A program made the position numbers and the translations under genes. A stretch of DNA of 64,000 bases from Streptosporangium roseum DSM 43021. GTDB lineage: Bacteria > Actinomycetota > Actinomycetes > Streptosporangiales > Streptosporangiaceae. The DNA lies in NCBI RefSeq assembly GCF_000024865.1, contig NC_013595.1, positions 9,672,001 through 9,736,000 on the forward strand, in the 5' to 3' direction. This document shows, piece by piece, positions 17,562-26,421 of the stretch (its first letter is position 1; the number at the start of each line of letters is the position of its first letter). The notes beneath the pieces are model-generated. The model saw only the letters and a list, made by a program, of their open reading frames with translations, did not search any database and was not told the origin of the DNA.

Positions 17562-18968
17562 GTGCTCACAGACGTCCGTCCCGCGGCGGTCCCCCGGACC
17601 CGCCGCGCGCTCACCGGCCACCGCCTCTTCGCGGTGGTCCTCGCGCTGGCCGCGGCCCTCCGCGTGGTCACGATGCTGGGCTACCGCCCCGCCCAGCTCT
17701 ACTGGTACGACTCCTTCACCTACCTCGACACCGCCGTCCACCTCAGGCCCTCGGCCACCTTCCACCCGATCGGCTACCCGCTCCTGCTGAGGGTCCTGTG
17801 GCCCTTCCAGAGCGTGGAGGTGATCGCGGCCGTCCAGCACGCGATGGGCCTCGGGACCGGCCTGATGATCTACGCCCTGCTCCGCCGCAGGTCGCTGCCC
17901 GCCTGGGGTGCGGCCCTGGCCGCCGTGCCCGTCCTGTTCGACGCCTCGTTCCTCCGGCTCGAACACGCCGTCCTGTCGGACACGCAGGTCGTCTTCCTCG
18001 TCGTCGCCGGGCTCACCACCCTGATGTGGTCGCCGGGGCTGTCGGCACGGGCCGCCACGGGGGCGGGCCTGCTGTTCGCGACGGCCGCGCTCACCCGGAC
18101 GATCGCGCTGCCCCTGCTCATCCTGGTCCTGGTCCTGCTGGCCGTACGGCGGGTCGGATGGCGCCCCCTGGCGGCCATGGCGATCGCCGGGATCCTGCCG
18201 CTGGCCGCCTACGCGGGGTGGTACGGCCACCACCACGGCAGGTTCGCCCTCAGCGGCGCCGACGGGGTGGCGCTGTGGGCACGCACGATGACCTTCGCCG
18301 ACTGCTCGGTCATCGAGCCGCCGCCGGAGGAGGCGAGGCTCTGCCCCAACGGGACGGTCGTGGACGCGGCCTCGGAATACGTCTGGGCCCCCGGGGCCTC
18401 GCTCAACAGGCTCCCCGGCGACCGGTTCTCCCACAACGGGCTCGCCCGCTCCTTCGCGCTGCGCGCCATCGCGGCCCAGCCGCTCGACTACCTCCGCGAG
18501 GTGGCGAAGGACACCTCGCTCGCCTTCGCCTGGACCCCGGTGGCCCATCCCAGGCGGGTCACCCCGGCCTTCGGCTTCGCGCGGGGATCCTGGGACCTGC
18601 CCGACCAGCCGCTGATCGACGAGGTGAGGCGGGAGTACGACCCGGACATCCGCGGCCTGTATTCGGTCCGGCCGTACGCGGACCTCCTGGTCGCCTACCA
18701 GTACCCGGCGTACCTGCGCGGCCCGCTGCTCGGCGCGATCCTGCTGGTGGGGGCGGTGGGCGCGGTGCTGCGGCGGCGTGCCGTGCTGCTGCCGTGGGCG
18801 GTCGCGGCGGCGCTGCTGGCCGGCCCGGTGGCGGTGCTGGACTTCGACCACCGGTATGTCCTGCCGGTGGTCCCGGTCGCCTGCCTGGCCGCCGCGCTGG
18901 CTATTCGAGAGCTCGCATCGCCGACGCCCCCTCCGGCTCGGGCTCGGCGAGCACGGTCTGCGGGATGA
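17562..18968 (+). CDS. Polytopic membrane protein, GT-C glycosyltransferase-like
   Basis: 468 residues if the GTG at 17562 (VLTDVRPAAVP) is used. The frame is open from an ATG at 17415, but that extension is low-complexity. About 9-11 membrane helices follow. An early extracytoplasmic loop has YWYDSFTYLDTAVHLRPSA, where the Asp residues resemble the catalytic acidic motif of PMT/ArnT-type GT-C enzymes. A later loop holds ADCSVIEPPPEEARLCPNG. The likely role is transfer of a sugar from a polyprenyl carrier outside the membrane; substrates are unknown. Its 3' end overlaps the convergent kinase gene by 68 bp. Confidence 0.7.
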   Translation: MLTDVRPAAVPRTRRALTGHRLFAVVLALAAALRVVTMLGYRPAQLYWYDSFTYLDTAVHLRPSATFHPIGYPLLLRVLWPFQSVEVIAAVQHAMGLGTGLMIYALLRRRSLPAWGAALAAVPVLFDASFLRLEHAVLSDTQVVFLVVAGLTTLMWSPGLSARAATGAGLLFATAALTRTIALPLLILVLVLLAVRRVGWRPLAAMAIAGILPLAAYAGWYGHHHGRFALSGADGVALWARTMTFADCSVIEPPPEEARLCPNGTVVDAASEYVWAPGASLNRLPGDRFSHNGLARSFALRAIAAQPLDYLREVAKDTSLAFAWTPVAHPRRVTPAFGFARGSWDLPDQPLIDEVRREYDPDIRGLYSVRPYADLLVAYQYPAYLRGPLLGAILLVGAVGAVLRRRAVLLPWAVAAALLAGPVAVLDFDHRYVLPVVPVACLAAALAIRELASPTPPPARARRARSAG

Positions 18969-20814
18969 GCACGACCGCCGTGGTGCCTCCGAAGGGCGAG
19001 CGGCCCAGCGTGACCTTGACGCCGTGACGGGCGGCGAGCTGGCTCACCACGAACAGGCCGAGCTGCTCGCTGTCGGCCACGTCGAACTCCGGCGGGGTGG
19101 CGAGACGCTCGTTGATCTCCTCGCACTCCACGTCCTGCAGGCCGAGGCCCCGGTCCTCGATCTCGATCACGAAGCCCCGCCCGACGATCTCCCCCCGGAC
19201 GTTCACCGGGGTGTTCGGCGGCGAGAAGACGGTCGCGTTCTCCAGCAGCTCGGCGAGCAGGTGGGTGACGTCGGCGGTGGCGGAGCCGGTCAGCCTGGCC
19301 TCCGGCAGGGGAGTGACGATGATCCGCCGGTAGTCCTCGACCTCGGCCACGGCCGCGCGGACCACGTCCATGAGGGAGACGGGGGTGCGCCAGGTGCGGC
19401 CGGCCGTGGCGCCGGAGAGGATGACCAGGCCCTCCGACTGCCGCCGCATGCGGGTGGTGAGGTGGTCGAGCCGGTAGAGGTCCTCCAGCGCTCCCGGCTC
19501 GCTGGTCTTGCGCTGCATGGCGTCGAGCTGGGCGAGCTGGCGGTGGACCAGCGACTGGTTGCGCCGGGCCAGGTTGCGGAAGACCCGGTTGAACCCCTGC
19601 CGGAGCCGGGCCTCGCCGACGGCGGCCTCGACGGCCGTGCGCTGCACGCTGGAGAACGCCCGGCCGACGTCGGTGATCTCCATAGTGGTGCCGGTCGTGG
19701 GGATGGGCGGCGCCTCGGCCTCCACGTCCACGGACTCGCCCTTGCGGAGCCTCTCGACGACCTGCGGCAGCCGTATCTCGGCCAGGTCCATGGCCGCCAG
19801 GCGCAGGTCGCCCAGCTCCTGCGCGAGCCCCCGGCCGAGCCTGGCGGACAGGATCACCGCGCCCAGGATCGCGGCGAGGCCGAGGCCGCCCGCGATGACG
19901 ATCTGCATGATGATCCAGCCCGCCGCGCCGTCGGCGCGGTCGTTCAGCAGCTTGGCCCGCGTGACCAGGAGCTGGTCCATCTCGTCGCCGACCTCGGCGG
20001 CGGCGGACTGCCAGGCGTTCCGGTCCCGGGGGAGCCGCGAGGTCTCGATGATCTCCTTTTCGAGCTCGGCGACCCTCCCGTGGCGGGGGGAGCTGAGAAG
20101 CGCCTCGAAGGGACCGCGCAGCTCGCCGTCCAGCACCGCCATGCCCTCGCTGAACAGCAGCCACCGGTTCGGCGCGATCACCTCGATCGCCTCGTACTCG
20201 TCGTGGGTCAGCGCGCCGGCGAGGGCCGCGCTGGAGATCAGCGAGTCCTCCCTGGCCATGAGGTCGCGCGCGTGGGCGATCCGCTGGAGCCCGATGGCCT
20301 GCTGGTAGAGCTCGATCTCCGGCACGGTGATGAGCTTCTCCTGGAGCCGGTAGACCGCGTCGGTGATGCGGCTGAACGCCTGGACGGCCTGGAGCCGGTT
20401 GGCCGTGCGCCCGTCGACGTCCCTGCGGATGGAGCGCAGCCTGCCTATCTCGCCGATGACCCGGTTGACCGCCTCGCCCAGTTCCGGGCTGGTGATCGTC
20501 CTGGCCTCCAGCGAGGTGGCGCGCAGGCGGAAGGCGGCGGCCGCCTTGTTGGTCAGCTCTCGGACCTGGGCCAGCTCCTCGGGCTGGGAGGTGGCCTTGC
20601 TCAGCGCGACGGCCGAGAGCTTGCGCTCGTTCTGCACCTCGGTGGCCAGCGCGCCGGCGGGCGCCGATATCTGCTCATACAGCGCGGTGGCCTGACGCAG
20701 CTCGAAGAAGTCCCCGACGACGTAGCCGGTGACGAACGTCCACAGCGCGACGAACGCCACGATCGGGAGGCTGAGGAGCGCGTACAGCTTGAAGCGAATG
20801 GTCCGGGGTGCCAT
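18901..20814 (-). CDS. NIT-type sensor histidine kinase, orphan
   Basis: 637 residues. A membrane helix (about 9-30) and a second at about 298-325 flank an extracytoplasmic all-helical sensor with the nitrate/nitrite-sensing pattern (LATEVQNERKLSAVALSK, AFSRITDAVYRLQEKL). A HAMP-like segment follows. The kinase core has NLARRNQSLVHRQLAQLDAMQ, where the usual phospho-His motif is atypical, then N box LLAELLENATVFSPP and EIEDRGLGL. Such kinases usually head conservon operons with Roadblock, DUF742 and GTPase genes, which are absent here. Confidence 0.85.
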   Translation of the reverse strand: MAPRTIRFKLYALLSLPIVAFVALWTFVTGYVVGDFFELRQATALYEQISAPAGALATEVQNERKLSAVALSKATSQPEELAQVRELTNKAAAAFRLRATSLEARTITSPELGEAVNRVIGEIGRLRSIRRDVDGRTANRLQAVQAFSRITDAVYRLQEKLITVPEIELYQQAIGLQRIAHARDLMAREDSLISSAALAGALTHDEYEAIEVIAPNRWLLFSEGMAVLDGELRGPFEALLSSPRHGRVAELEKEIIETSRLPRDRNAWQSAAAEVGDEMDQLLVTRAKLLNDRADGAAGWIIMQIVIAGGLGLAAILGAVILSARLGRGLAQELGDLRLAAMDLAEIRLPQVVERLRKGESVDVEAEAPPIPTTGTTMEITDVGRAFSSVQRTAVEAAVGEARLRQGFNRVFRNLARRNQSLVHRQLAQLDAMQRKTSEPGALEDLYRLDHLTTRMRRQSEGLVILSGATAGRTWRTPVSLMDVVRAAVAEVEDYRRIIVTPLPEARLTGSATADVTHLLAELLENATVFSPPNTPVNVRGEIVGRGFVIEIEDRGLGLQDVECEEINERLATPPEFDVADSEQLGLFVVSQLAARHGVKVTLGRSPFGGTTAVVLIPQTVLAEPEPEGASAMRALE

Positions 20815-20874
20815 GACTCCATGCCTGCAGTATCGATGGCTGCAATATCGACAAATAGCGCGAAAGATCGGAGA

Positions 20875-22170
20875 TTAACACCCAACGGCAGCCGCTGTCT
20901 GGTGATCCCACATCATCTCGCCTCCGATGACCGTCGCGACGCACCGCCCCTCCCCCTCCTCGACCAGGACCCGGTACGGCTCCCGCCCCACGGAGACGTC
21001 GAAGACCGCGAAGTCGGCCGGGCCGCCGGGGGCCAGCCCGCCGTCGATCCCCAGGGCACGGGCCCCGCCGAGCGTCGCGGCCTCCACCAGCCGCCGGTCC
21101 AGGTCGGCGGCCCGGTAGCCCTGCCGTACCGCCAGATCGCGCAGCACCGCCACGTCCGCCAGCACGTCCAGCGACGGCGAGGAGGACAGCGAGTCGGTGC
21201 CGACCGCGATGGGGTTGCCCTCGGCGAGCAGCGCGGCCACGTCCGGCCCCTCCATGCCGACCGTCCGGTTGGAGCGGGGGCAGAGCGCGACGGCGGTGCC
21301 GCGCGCGCGGAGCAGGGCGCGGTCGTCGGCGTCGAGGTGGACGCCGTGCGCGACATGGCACTCCGGCCCGAGCACGCCCAGCCCGTCCAGGAACGCGGTG
21401 GGCCCGAGGCCGGTGCCGCCATCGCGCAGGATGGCGAAGTCGAACTCCAGCTCCCTGACCATCCGGGCCAGCGGCCCGGTGCCCGAGACCGTGTACTCCC
21501 GCTCGTGCGCGCCCTCGGCGAGGTGGATGTGCCGGCGCAGCCCCCGGGAGCGGGCCAGCTCCGCCACGTCCCTCAGTGCCCCGGTGTCGAGGGTGTACGG
21601 CGCGTGCGGGGAGACCCCCGTCGGCGGCCCCGCCGCGTCGAGCATGGCGAGGAACCGCTCCCGCCCCGACTCCGCCCAGCTCGCGTCGGTGTCGCCGAGG
21701 GTCTCCAGGTACGGCAGGCCGCCCAGGCCCGCCTCCCGCAGCGCCCCGGCCGCCGGGAGGTCGGTGACGACGTCGGCGGCCGAGGTGGTCCCCGACCGCA
21801 GCGCCTGCCGGGCACCGTCTCGGGCGCTGGCCGCCCAGTCGATCGTGGAGCCGTAGTAGACCTGGTCGAAGGCCGTGGACCACTCCTCGAACGAGGCGTG
21901 GACGCGCTGCCCCACCTCGGCCATGTGCGTGTACTGCAGGTGGGTGTGGGCGTTGACCAGCCCGGCGACGATCATCCCGTCCCAGCGGGTCTCCCCCCGG
22001 CCCGGCCACGCGGCCAGGATCTCCGCGCGCGGGCCGAGCGCGGCGACGCGGCCCCGCCGTACGACCAGGGCGCCGTCACGGACGGGAGGCGCGCTGACCG
22101 GCAGGATCAGCGGCGCGGAGTGGATCACGGCGTCCGCCCCCCGGAAACCCCGGCCGGTCACGGCGTCCAC
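20875..22170 (-). CDS. Amidohydrolase, nucleoside-deaminase type
   Basis: 431 residues from GTG 22170; GTG 22128 behind GGGGGG is an equally good start. Metal-binding motifs of the MtaD/SsnA/ATZ-TRZ family are present: VNAHTHLQYTHM (HxH), HIHLAEGAHE, HGVHLDADD and GTDSLSSSPSLDV (catalytic Asp). Known family members deaminate S-adenosylhomocysteine, methylthioadenosine, guanine or aminofutalosine. Its place at the end of the importer and SAHH-like unit favours an adenosine-type thioether or nucleoside. Aminofutalosine deaminase of menaquinone synthesis is the main alternative, though no other men gene of that route is in the window. Confidence 0.85.
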   Translation of the reverse strand: MDAVTGRGFRGADAVIHSAPLILPVSAPPVRDGALVVRRGRVAALGPRAEILAAWPGRGETRWDGMIVAGLVNAHTHLQYTHMAEVGQRVHASFEEWSTAFDQVYYGSTIDWAASARDGARQALRSGTTSAADVVTDLPAAGALREAGLGGLPYLETLGDTDASWAESGRERFLAMLDAAGPPTGVSPHAPYTLDTGALRDVAELARSRGLRRHIHLAEGAHEREYTVSGTGPLARMVRELEFDFAILRDGGTGLGPTAFLDGLGVLGPECHVAHGVHLDADDRALLRARGTAVALCPRSNRTVGMEGPDVAALLAEGNPIAVGTDSLSSSPSLDVLADVAVLRDLAVRQGYRAADLDRRLVEAATLGGARALGIDGGLAPGGPADFAVFDVSVGREPYRVLVEEGEGRCVATVIGGEMMWDHQTAAAVGC

Positions 22171-22238
22171 CCCCTCTGGAAACCCCGGCCGGTCACGGCG
22201 TCCGCGTCCTTTCGAGGACCTGGCCGGTCACGGCGCCC
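22125..22238. repeat. Four-copy repeat spanning the ecfT stop and the amidohydrolase start
   Basis: On the minus strand the core GG(A/G)CGCCGTGA recurs four times at 33-35 bp spacing, with the TGA complements at 22228, 22193, 22158 and 22125. The first copy holds the ecfT stop codon, and the others surround candidate GTG starts of the amidohydrolase. Between copies 2 and 3 the identical stretch extends to 26 bp. Confidence 0.85.
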
Positions 22239-23046
22239 ACACCTCGCCGAACGGCCCGAAGAACTTGGCGGCGGTCATCACCGCGGCGAGCGCGAGGAAC
22301 CCGCCCATGACGAGGTAGTCGGTGCGGCCGAAGGCCAGCTCGCGCATCCAGGTGCGGTGCTTGGCGCCGAAGCCGCGCAGGTCCATGGCGTTGGCGGTGT
22401 CCTCGGCGTCGATCAGCGCGTTCACCGTCACCGGGACGACGACGGGCTTCAGCGAGGCGAGCTTTCTGAACGGGTTGCGGCTGCGGCTGTGCTCGTAGCC
22501 GCGGACCCGCTGGGCGTCGATGGTCTCGCGGAGCGCGGCGACCGTGGACGGCAGGAACCGGAACGTCAGGTCCACGCCGTAGGCGAGCCGCTGGGACAGG
22601 CGAAGACGGGCGAGGGCGACCCCGAGGTCGGACGGGGCGATCGCGAAGGCCACCGGGAAGCTGACCATGGCCAGGGAGGCGTAGCGGACCAGCAGGGTCC
22701 CCGCGTACGACAGCGTGGCCCAGGTGACCTCCGTCCCGGTGAGCGGGACGGTGAACAGCGCCTCGCCGGCCCCCACGCGGGTGTCCGCCGCGGTGAAGAC
22801 GCTGTTCACCGCCACCAGCAACGTGGTGAAGGTCAGCATGAAGACCCAGTTGGCCCTGACACCGCGCCACGGGATGCCCGCGGCGCGGTAGTACACCAGG
22901 GCGACCGCGGCGCACACGAGCATGCCGCGGAGGTCGGCGACGTTCGCCACCGCCACGAAATAGAGCACGGGGACCAGCAGGAGCACGCGCGGGTCACGTC
23001 GCGCGAGGAAGGAACCCGCGCCCAGATAGCGTGGCGTGACGTCCAT
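22228..23046 (-). CDS. ecfT: ECF transporter transmembrane T component
   Basis: 272 residues from ATG 23046 (MDVTPRYLGAGS). About five to six membrane helices are visible. Two Arg-Gly coupling motifs, AQRVRGYEHSR and DLRGFGAKHR, are those that EcfT proteins insert into the ATPase grooves. It is 5 bp after the S-component gene, so it belongs to a dedicated importer unit. The protein transmits ATP hydrolysis to toppling of the S component in the membrane. Confidence 0.93.
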   Translation of the reverse strand: MDVTPRYLGAGSFLARRDPRVLLLVPVLYFVAVANVADLRGMLVCAAVALVYYRAAGIPWRGVRANWVFMLTFTTLLVAVNSVFTAADTRVGAGEALFTVPLTGTEVTWATLSYAGTLLVRYASLAMVSFPVAFAIAPSDLGVALARLRLSQRLAYGVDLTFRFLPSTVAALRETIDAQRVRGYEHSRSRNPFRKLASLKPVVVPVTVNALIDAEDTANAMDLRGFGAKHRTWMRELAFGRTDYLVMGGFLALAAVMTAAKFFGPFGEVWAP

Positions 23047-23051
23047 CGGCC

Positions 23052-23615
23052 CTACAGGCCCGCGCGCTTGGCGAGCGGCTCCCAGGCGGCGTCCAGCGCC
23101 GGGGCGAGGATGACGACCGCGATGCCGTTGGCCAGCAGCGCCGGGAGGTAGTTCAGGAAGAGGAAGGTGTTGAAGTCGATCCCCAGGATCCAGAGGTCGG
23201 TGATGGTGAACAGCAGGCCGAGCGCGGTCGCGGCGAACGCGCCGAGCGCGGTGACGACGTGGCGGAGCGTCTCGCTGGAGATCGGCGGGATCGCGGTGAA
23301 GATCAGTGCGGCGAACGCGCCGACCAGGCCGTTGGCGACGCTCCAGTTCCACCAGATCAGGCCGGCGCCCTGGATGAGGTCGATGACGACGTTCCCGACG
23401 AAGCCGACGAAGAAGCCGGTGATGACGCCGAAGCGCTTGCCGAAGAACGGCACCAGCGCGAACGCGGGCCGGACGGTGACGCTCTGGGTTCCGGGGATGA
23501 GGAAGCTGAACAGGCCGAGCACGGCGTAGAGGGCCGCGCCGACGGCGCCGAACACGACCGTCCTGGAGTCGATCGTCCACGGGGAGTGGCGCGGCGACAG
23601 TGCCTCGGTACTCAT
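23052..23615 (-). CDS. ECF transporter substrate-binding S component
   Basis: 187 residues with six hydrophobic helices. The pattern GLFSFLIPGTQSVTVRPAF with GKRFGVITGFFVGFVGNVV and a tryptophan-rich loop (LIWWNWSVANGL) is that of the riboflavin-type/UPF0397 S-component family, which includes transporters of unknown substrate. Substrate choice rests in this subunit. The neighbours (SAHH-like enzymes, deaminase) suggest a purine nucleoside or thioether nucleoside. The ATG overlaps the ATPase gene stop (ATGA). Confidence 0.88.
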   Translation of the reverse strand: MSTEALSPRHSPWTIDSRTVVFGAVGAALYAVLGLFSFLIPGTQSVTVRPAFALVPFFGKRFGVITGFFVGFVGNVVIDLIQGAGLIWWNWSVANGLVGAFAALIFTAIPPISSETLRHVVTALGAFAATALGLLFTITDLWILGIDFNTFLFLNYLPALLANGIAVVILAPALDAAWEPLAKRAGL

Positions 23616-25264
23616 GAAGGGGGGGTTCCTTCCGGGTGGGGGATGAGGCGCGCGAGGTCGAACGGGTGGGGAATCCCTCCCGCGCCGTGGACGTGGTCGC
23701 GGATGGCCCGGACCAGGCTGGTCTGGCGGAGCCCCGCGCGGGACCAGACGTCCGCGTCGCGGGCCAGTTCGGCGGCCGGCGCGTCGGCGACGACCCGGCC
23801 CCCGTCGACGACGATGATCCGGTCGGCCGAGGTCAGCGCCAGATCGACGTCGTGGGTGATGAAGTAGACGCTCTCGGAGGCGGCCATGACCTGCGCCATG
23901 AACCGCGTGGTGGCGTGCAGGTCCTGGCCGGCGGTGGGCTCGTCGAGGATGAGCGTGCGGGGCCGCATGGCCAGGGCCAGGGCGACGGTGAGGCGGCGCT
24001 GCTGGCCGAAGGAGAGCGTGCGCGGCGAGCGGTCCATGACGTCGGTCTCGTCGTCGAGGAGCATCGCGCGCAGCGCGTCCTCCGAGACCCGCCGGATCTC
24101 GTCGGCCGGCCAGCCGAGATTGCGCGGGCCGAAGGCCAGCTCGTCGCCGACCGTCGCGCAGAACAGGGCCTGGCCGGGGTTCTGGAAGACGTATCCGAAC
24201 GTGGTCGCCAGCTCCAGGGTCGAACGCTCGGTGACCGGCTCGCCGTCCACGTGGACGGCGCCGCGCAGCGGTTCGAGGAGCCGTACGGCGGCGCGCAGCA
24301 GCGTGGACTTCCCCGCCCCGTTCCGCCCGAGGACCGCGACCCGCTCCCCGGCGCCGAGCGCCAGGTCCACGCCGTCCAGCACGGCCTGTCCGGCGTACCC
24401 CAGCGCGACCCCCCGGTACTCCAGCCTCGCCGCCGCGCTCCCGCCCCGGCCCCGCCGTACGGCGGGCCCGCCGGTCCGGGCGAGCGACACGTCGGACGCG
24501 GCGGGAAGCTCGGCGGCCCGGTCCACCAGCGTCCCGAACGGCAGCTTCACGTGGGCCACGGGCGCGGCCGCCAGGAAACCGGCCACGTCCCCCGCGTAGC
24601 CGCTCCGCCCGTCCTCCAGGTAGAGGACCTGGGTGGGGGCGAAGTCGAGGATCTCCTCCACCCGGTGCTCGACGACCACGGCGGCCCCGCCGTCGTCGAC
24701 GAACCGGCGCAGCTCGCGCATGAGCCGCAGGCTCGCCTCCAGGTCGAGGTTCGCCAGCGGCTCGTCCACCAGGACGACCTGGGGCCGCATCACCAGCACT
24801 CCGGCGAACGCGACCATCTGCAGCTCGCCGCCGCTCAGCTCGGCGGTCGCCCTGCCGAGCAGGTGCCGGATGCCCACCCGGTCGACCACCTCGCCGATCC
24901 GGCGGCGGATCTCGGCCCGGGGCAGGCCCAGGTTCTCCGGGCCGAAGGCCAGCTCGGAGTCCACGGTGGTGCCGACGATCTGCTTGCGGGGGTCCTGGAG
25001 CAGGGTGCCGACGGTGGTGGACAGCTGCCTGACGCTCTGCCGGGCCACCGGCCGGCCGCCGACCAGGACCTCGCCGGTCACCTCGGCCCGGTAGGCGTGC
25101 GGGATGAGCCCGTTGAGCAGCCGGAGCAGCGTGCTCTTTCCGCCGCCGGAGGGGCCGCTGACCAGCGCGAGATCGCCGGGGCCCACGGCGAGGTCCACTC
25201 CGGCGAGCACCTGCCGGCCGGTGGTCTGGTAGCGGACCGAGGCGGCCCGCACTTCGATGATCAC
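23612..25264 (-). CDS. ecfA: ECF transporter ATPase, two fused ABC domains
   Basis: 550 residues from GTG 25264, which overlaps the stop of the SAHH-like gene (GTGA). Domain 1 has Walker A GPSGGGKST (residues 37-45), signature LSGGELQMVAFAGVL and Walker B VVLVDEPLANLD. Domain 2 has Walker A GRNGAGKST (about 310), signature LSFGQQRRLTVALAL and Walker B TLILDEPTAGQD. The two halves correspond to EcfA1 and EcfA2 in one chain. Together with the next two genes it makes a complete importer. Confidence 0.93.
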   Translation of the reverse strand: MIIEVRAASVRYQTTGRQVLAGVDLAVGPGDLALVSGPSGGGKSTLLRLLNGLIPHAYRAEVTGEVLVGGRPVARQSVRQLSTTVGTLLQDPRKQIVGTTVDSELAFGPENLGLPRAEIRRRIGEVVDRVGIRHLLGRATAELSGGELQMVAFAGVLVMRPQVVLVDEPLANLDLEASLRLMRELRRFVDDGGAAVVVEHRVEEILDFAPTQVLYLEDGRSGYAGDVAGFLAAAPVAHVKLPFGTLVDRAAELPAASDVSLARTGGPAVRRGRGGSAAARLEYRGVALGYAGQAVLDGVDLALGAGERVAVLGRNGAGKSTLLRAAVRLLEPLRGAVHVDGEPVTERSTLELATTFGYVFQNPGQALFCATVGDELAFGPRNLGWPADEIRRVSEDALRAMLLDDETDVMDRSPRTLSFGQQRRLTVALALAMRPRTLILDEPTAGQDLHATTRFMAQVMAASESVYFITHDVDLALTSADRIIVVDGGRVVADAPAAELARDADVWSRAGLRQTSLVRAIRDHVHGAGGIPHPFDLARLIPHPEGTPPS

Positions 25265-26421
25265 AAGCCTCTTCCCAGGAACTCGCGCTGGCGTGCGGAC
25301 GGTGTGTCGAGGCCGATCCCCAGCGCGCGCAGCTTGAGGCGGGCGACCCGCTCGTCCAGCTCTTCGGGCAGGAGGTGGACGGCGGGCGCCATCGTGCTCC
25401 CCCGCCTGACCAGGTGGTCCACGGCGAGCGCCTGAACGGCCAGCGAGAGGTCCATGATCTCGATCGGGTTGCCCTCGGCCGCCGCGCAGTTCACGCACTC
25501 CCCCTCCGCGAGGACGGTGACGCCGGCCGGCACGTCGCCGGCCTCGACCTCGTCCGGCACGCCTCCGGCGACGGCCACCACGGCACCGGGCCTCATGGCC
25601 CGCAGGTGCTCGCGGGTGACGGTGTGCGCGACACCGGTCGCGGAGAACACCAGGTCGGCGTCCGGGCAGGCGTCGAGGAGCGGGCGGACCTCGTACCCCT
25701 CGTGGTGCGCGCGCAGCGCCGCGAACGGCTCCACCTCGGTCACGACGACCCGGGCGCCGAGCGCCCTGGCGTAGCGGGCCACGCCCTGGCCGACGTAGCC
25801 GTAGCCCGCGACCACGCAGACGGCGCCGGCGAGCTGGAGCCCGGTCAGGTCCAGGGCAGCCATCACGCAGGACTGGCCGGTCCCGTGCACGTTGTCGAAC
25901 AGGTATTTCGAGCGGGCGTCGTTCACGGCCAGCACGGGGATCCGCAGCTCGCCCCGGTCGGCCATGACCCGGAGCGGGCGCAGGCCGCTGGTCGTCTCCT
26001 CGGCCGCTCCGATCAGCCCTCCCAGGAGGTTCTCGGCGTGCGCCAGCCGTACGACCCTGGAGCCGTCGTCGGCCAGCACGTCCAGCCCCTCGCGGAGCAT
26101 GCGCAGCGCGGAGTCGCGGTCCCGCTCCGGCGAGGCGTCCGAGCGGGCGAGCACGGCGACGCCCTCGGACACGAGGGCGGCGGCGACGTCGTCGGCGGTC
26201 TCGCTCGCCGGGCAGGTCACGATCACGTCCGCCCCGGCGTCCCGCAGGGTCAGCGCCAGGTTCGCGGTCTTGGGCTCCAGCACGAGCACCAGGCCGACCG
26301 TGCGCCCGGTCAGGTCGAGCTCTCCGGCGATCGCGTTCAGCACCGGCATGGACCGCCGCGCCCAGGCGATCCGCTCCAGCCCCCGCGTCCGGAGCGAGGC
26401 GTCCCTGATGTCGGCTAGCAC
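25261..26421 (-). CDS. Divergent S-adenosylhomocysteine hydrolase-like protein
   Basis: 386 residues from GTG 26421, similar to the short archaeal/Thermotoga SAHH type, which lacks the C-terminal Lys-Tyr tail. Preserved are AEETTSG (catalytic Glu), NDARSKYLFDN (Lys172 and Asp176) and NAD motif VVAGYGYVGQGVA (204-216). Changed are the substrate-binding histidines. The His of the usual CLHMT motif is Val47, the GHFD motif is GGVPD (286-290), and GHP is GNP (317-319). The Gln of STQDD is Ala. The oxidise-eliminate-reduce chemistry may thus act on another thioether nucleoside. In archaea some homologues cleave S-inosylhomocysteine after a deaminase, which suits this gene set. It overlaps both neighbours. 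Confidence 0.85.
   Translation of the reverse strand: MLADIRDASLRTRGLERIAWARRSMPVLNAIAGELDLTGRTVGLVLVLEPKTANLALTLRDAGADVIVTCPASETADDVAAALVSEGVAVLARSDASPERDRDSALRMLREGLDVLADDGSRVVRLAHAENLLGGLIGAAEETTSGLRPLRVMADRGELRIPVLAVNDARSKYLFDNVHGTGQSCVMAALDLTGLQLAGAVCVVAGYGYVGQGVARYARALGARVVVTEVEPFAALRAHHEGYEVRPLLDACPDADLVFSATGVAHTVTREHLRAMRPGAVVAVAGGVPDEVEAGDVPAGVTVLAEGECVNCAAAEGNPIEIMDLSLAVQALAVDHLVRRGSTMAPAVHLLPEELDERVARLKLRALGIGLDTPSARQREFLGRGL

Noticed and set aside
18778..23151. 1457-codon open frame on the plus strand
   Set aside because: It runs antisense to the NIT kinase, amidohydrolase and EcfT genes and its composition (Arg/Gly/Pro/His) is typical of shadow frames.
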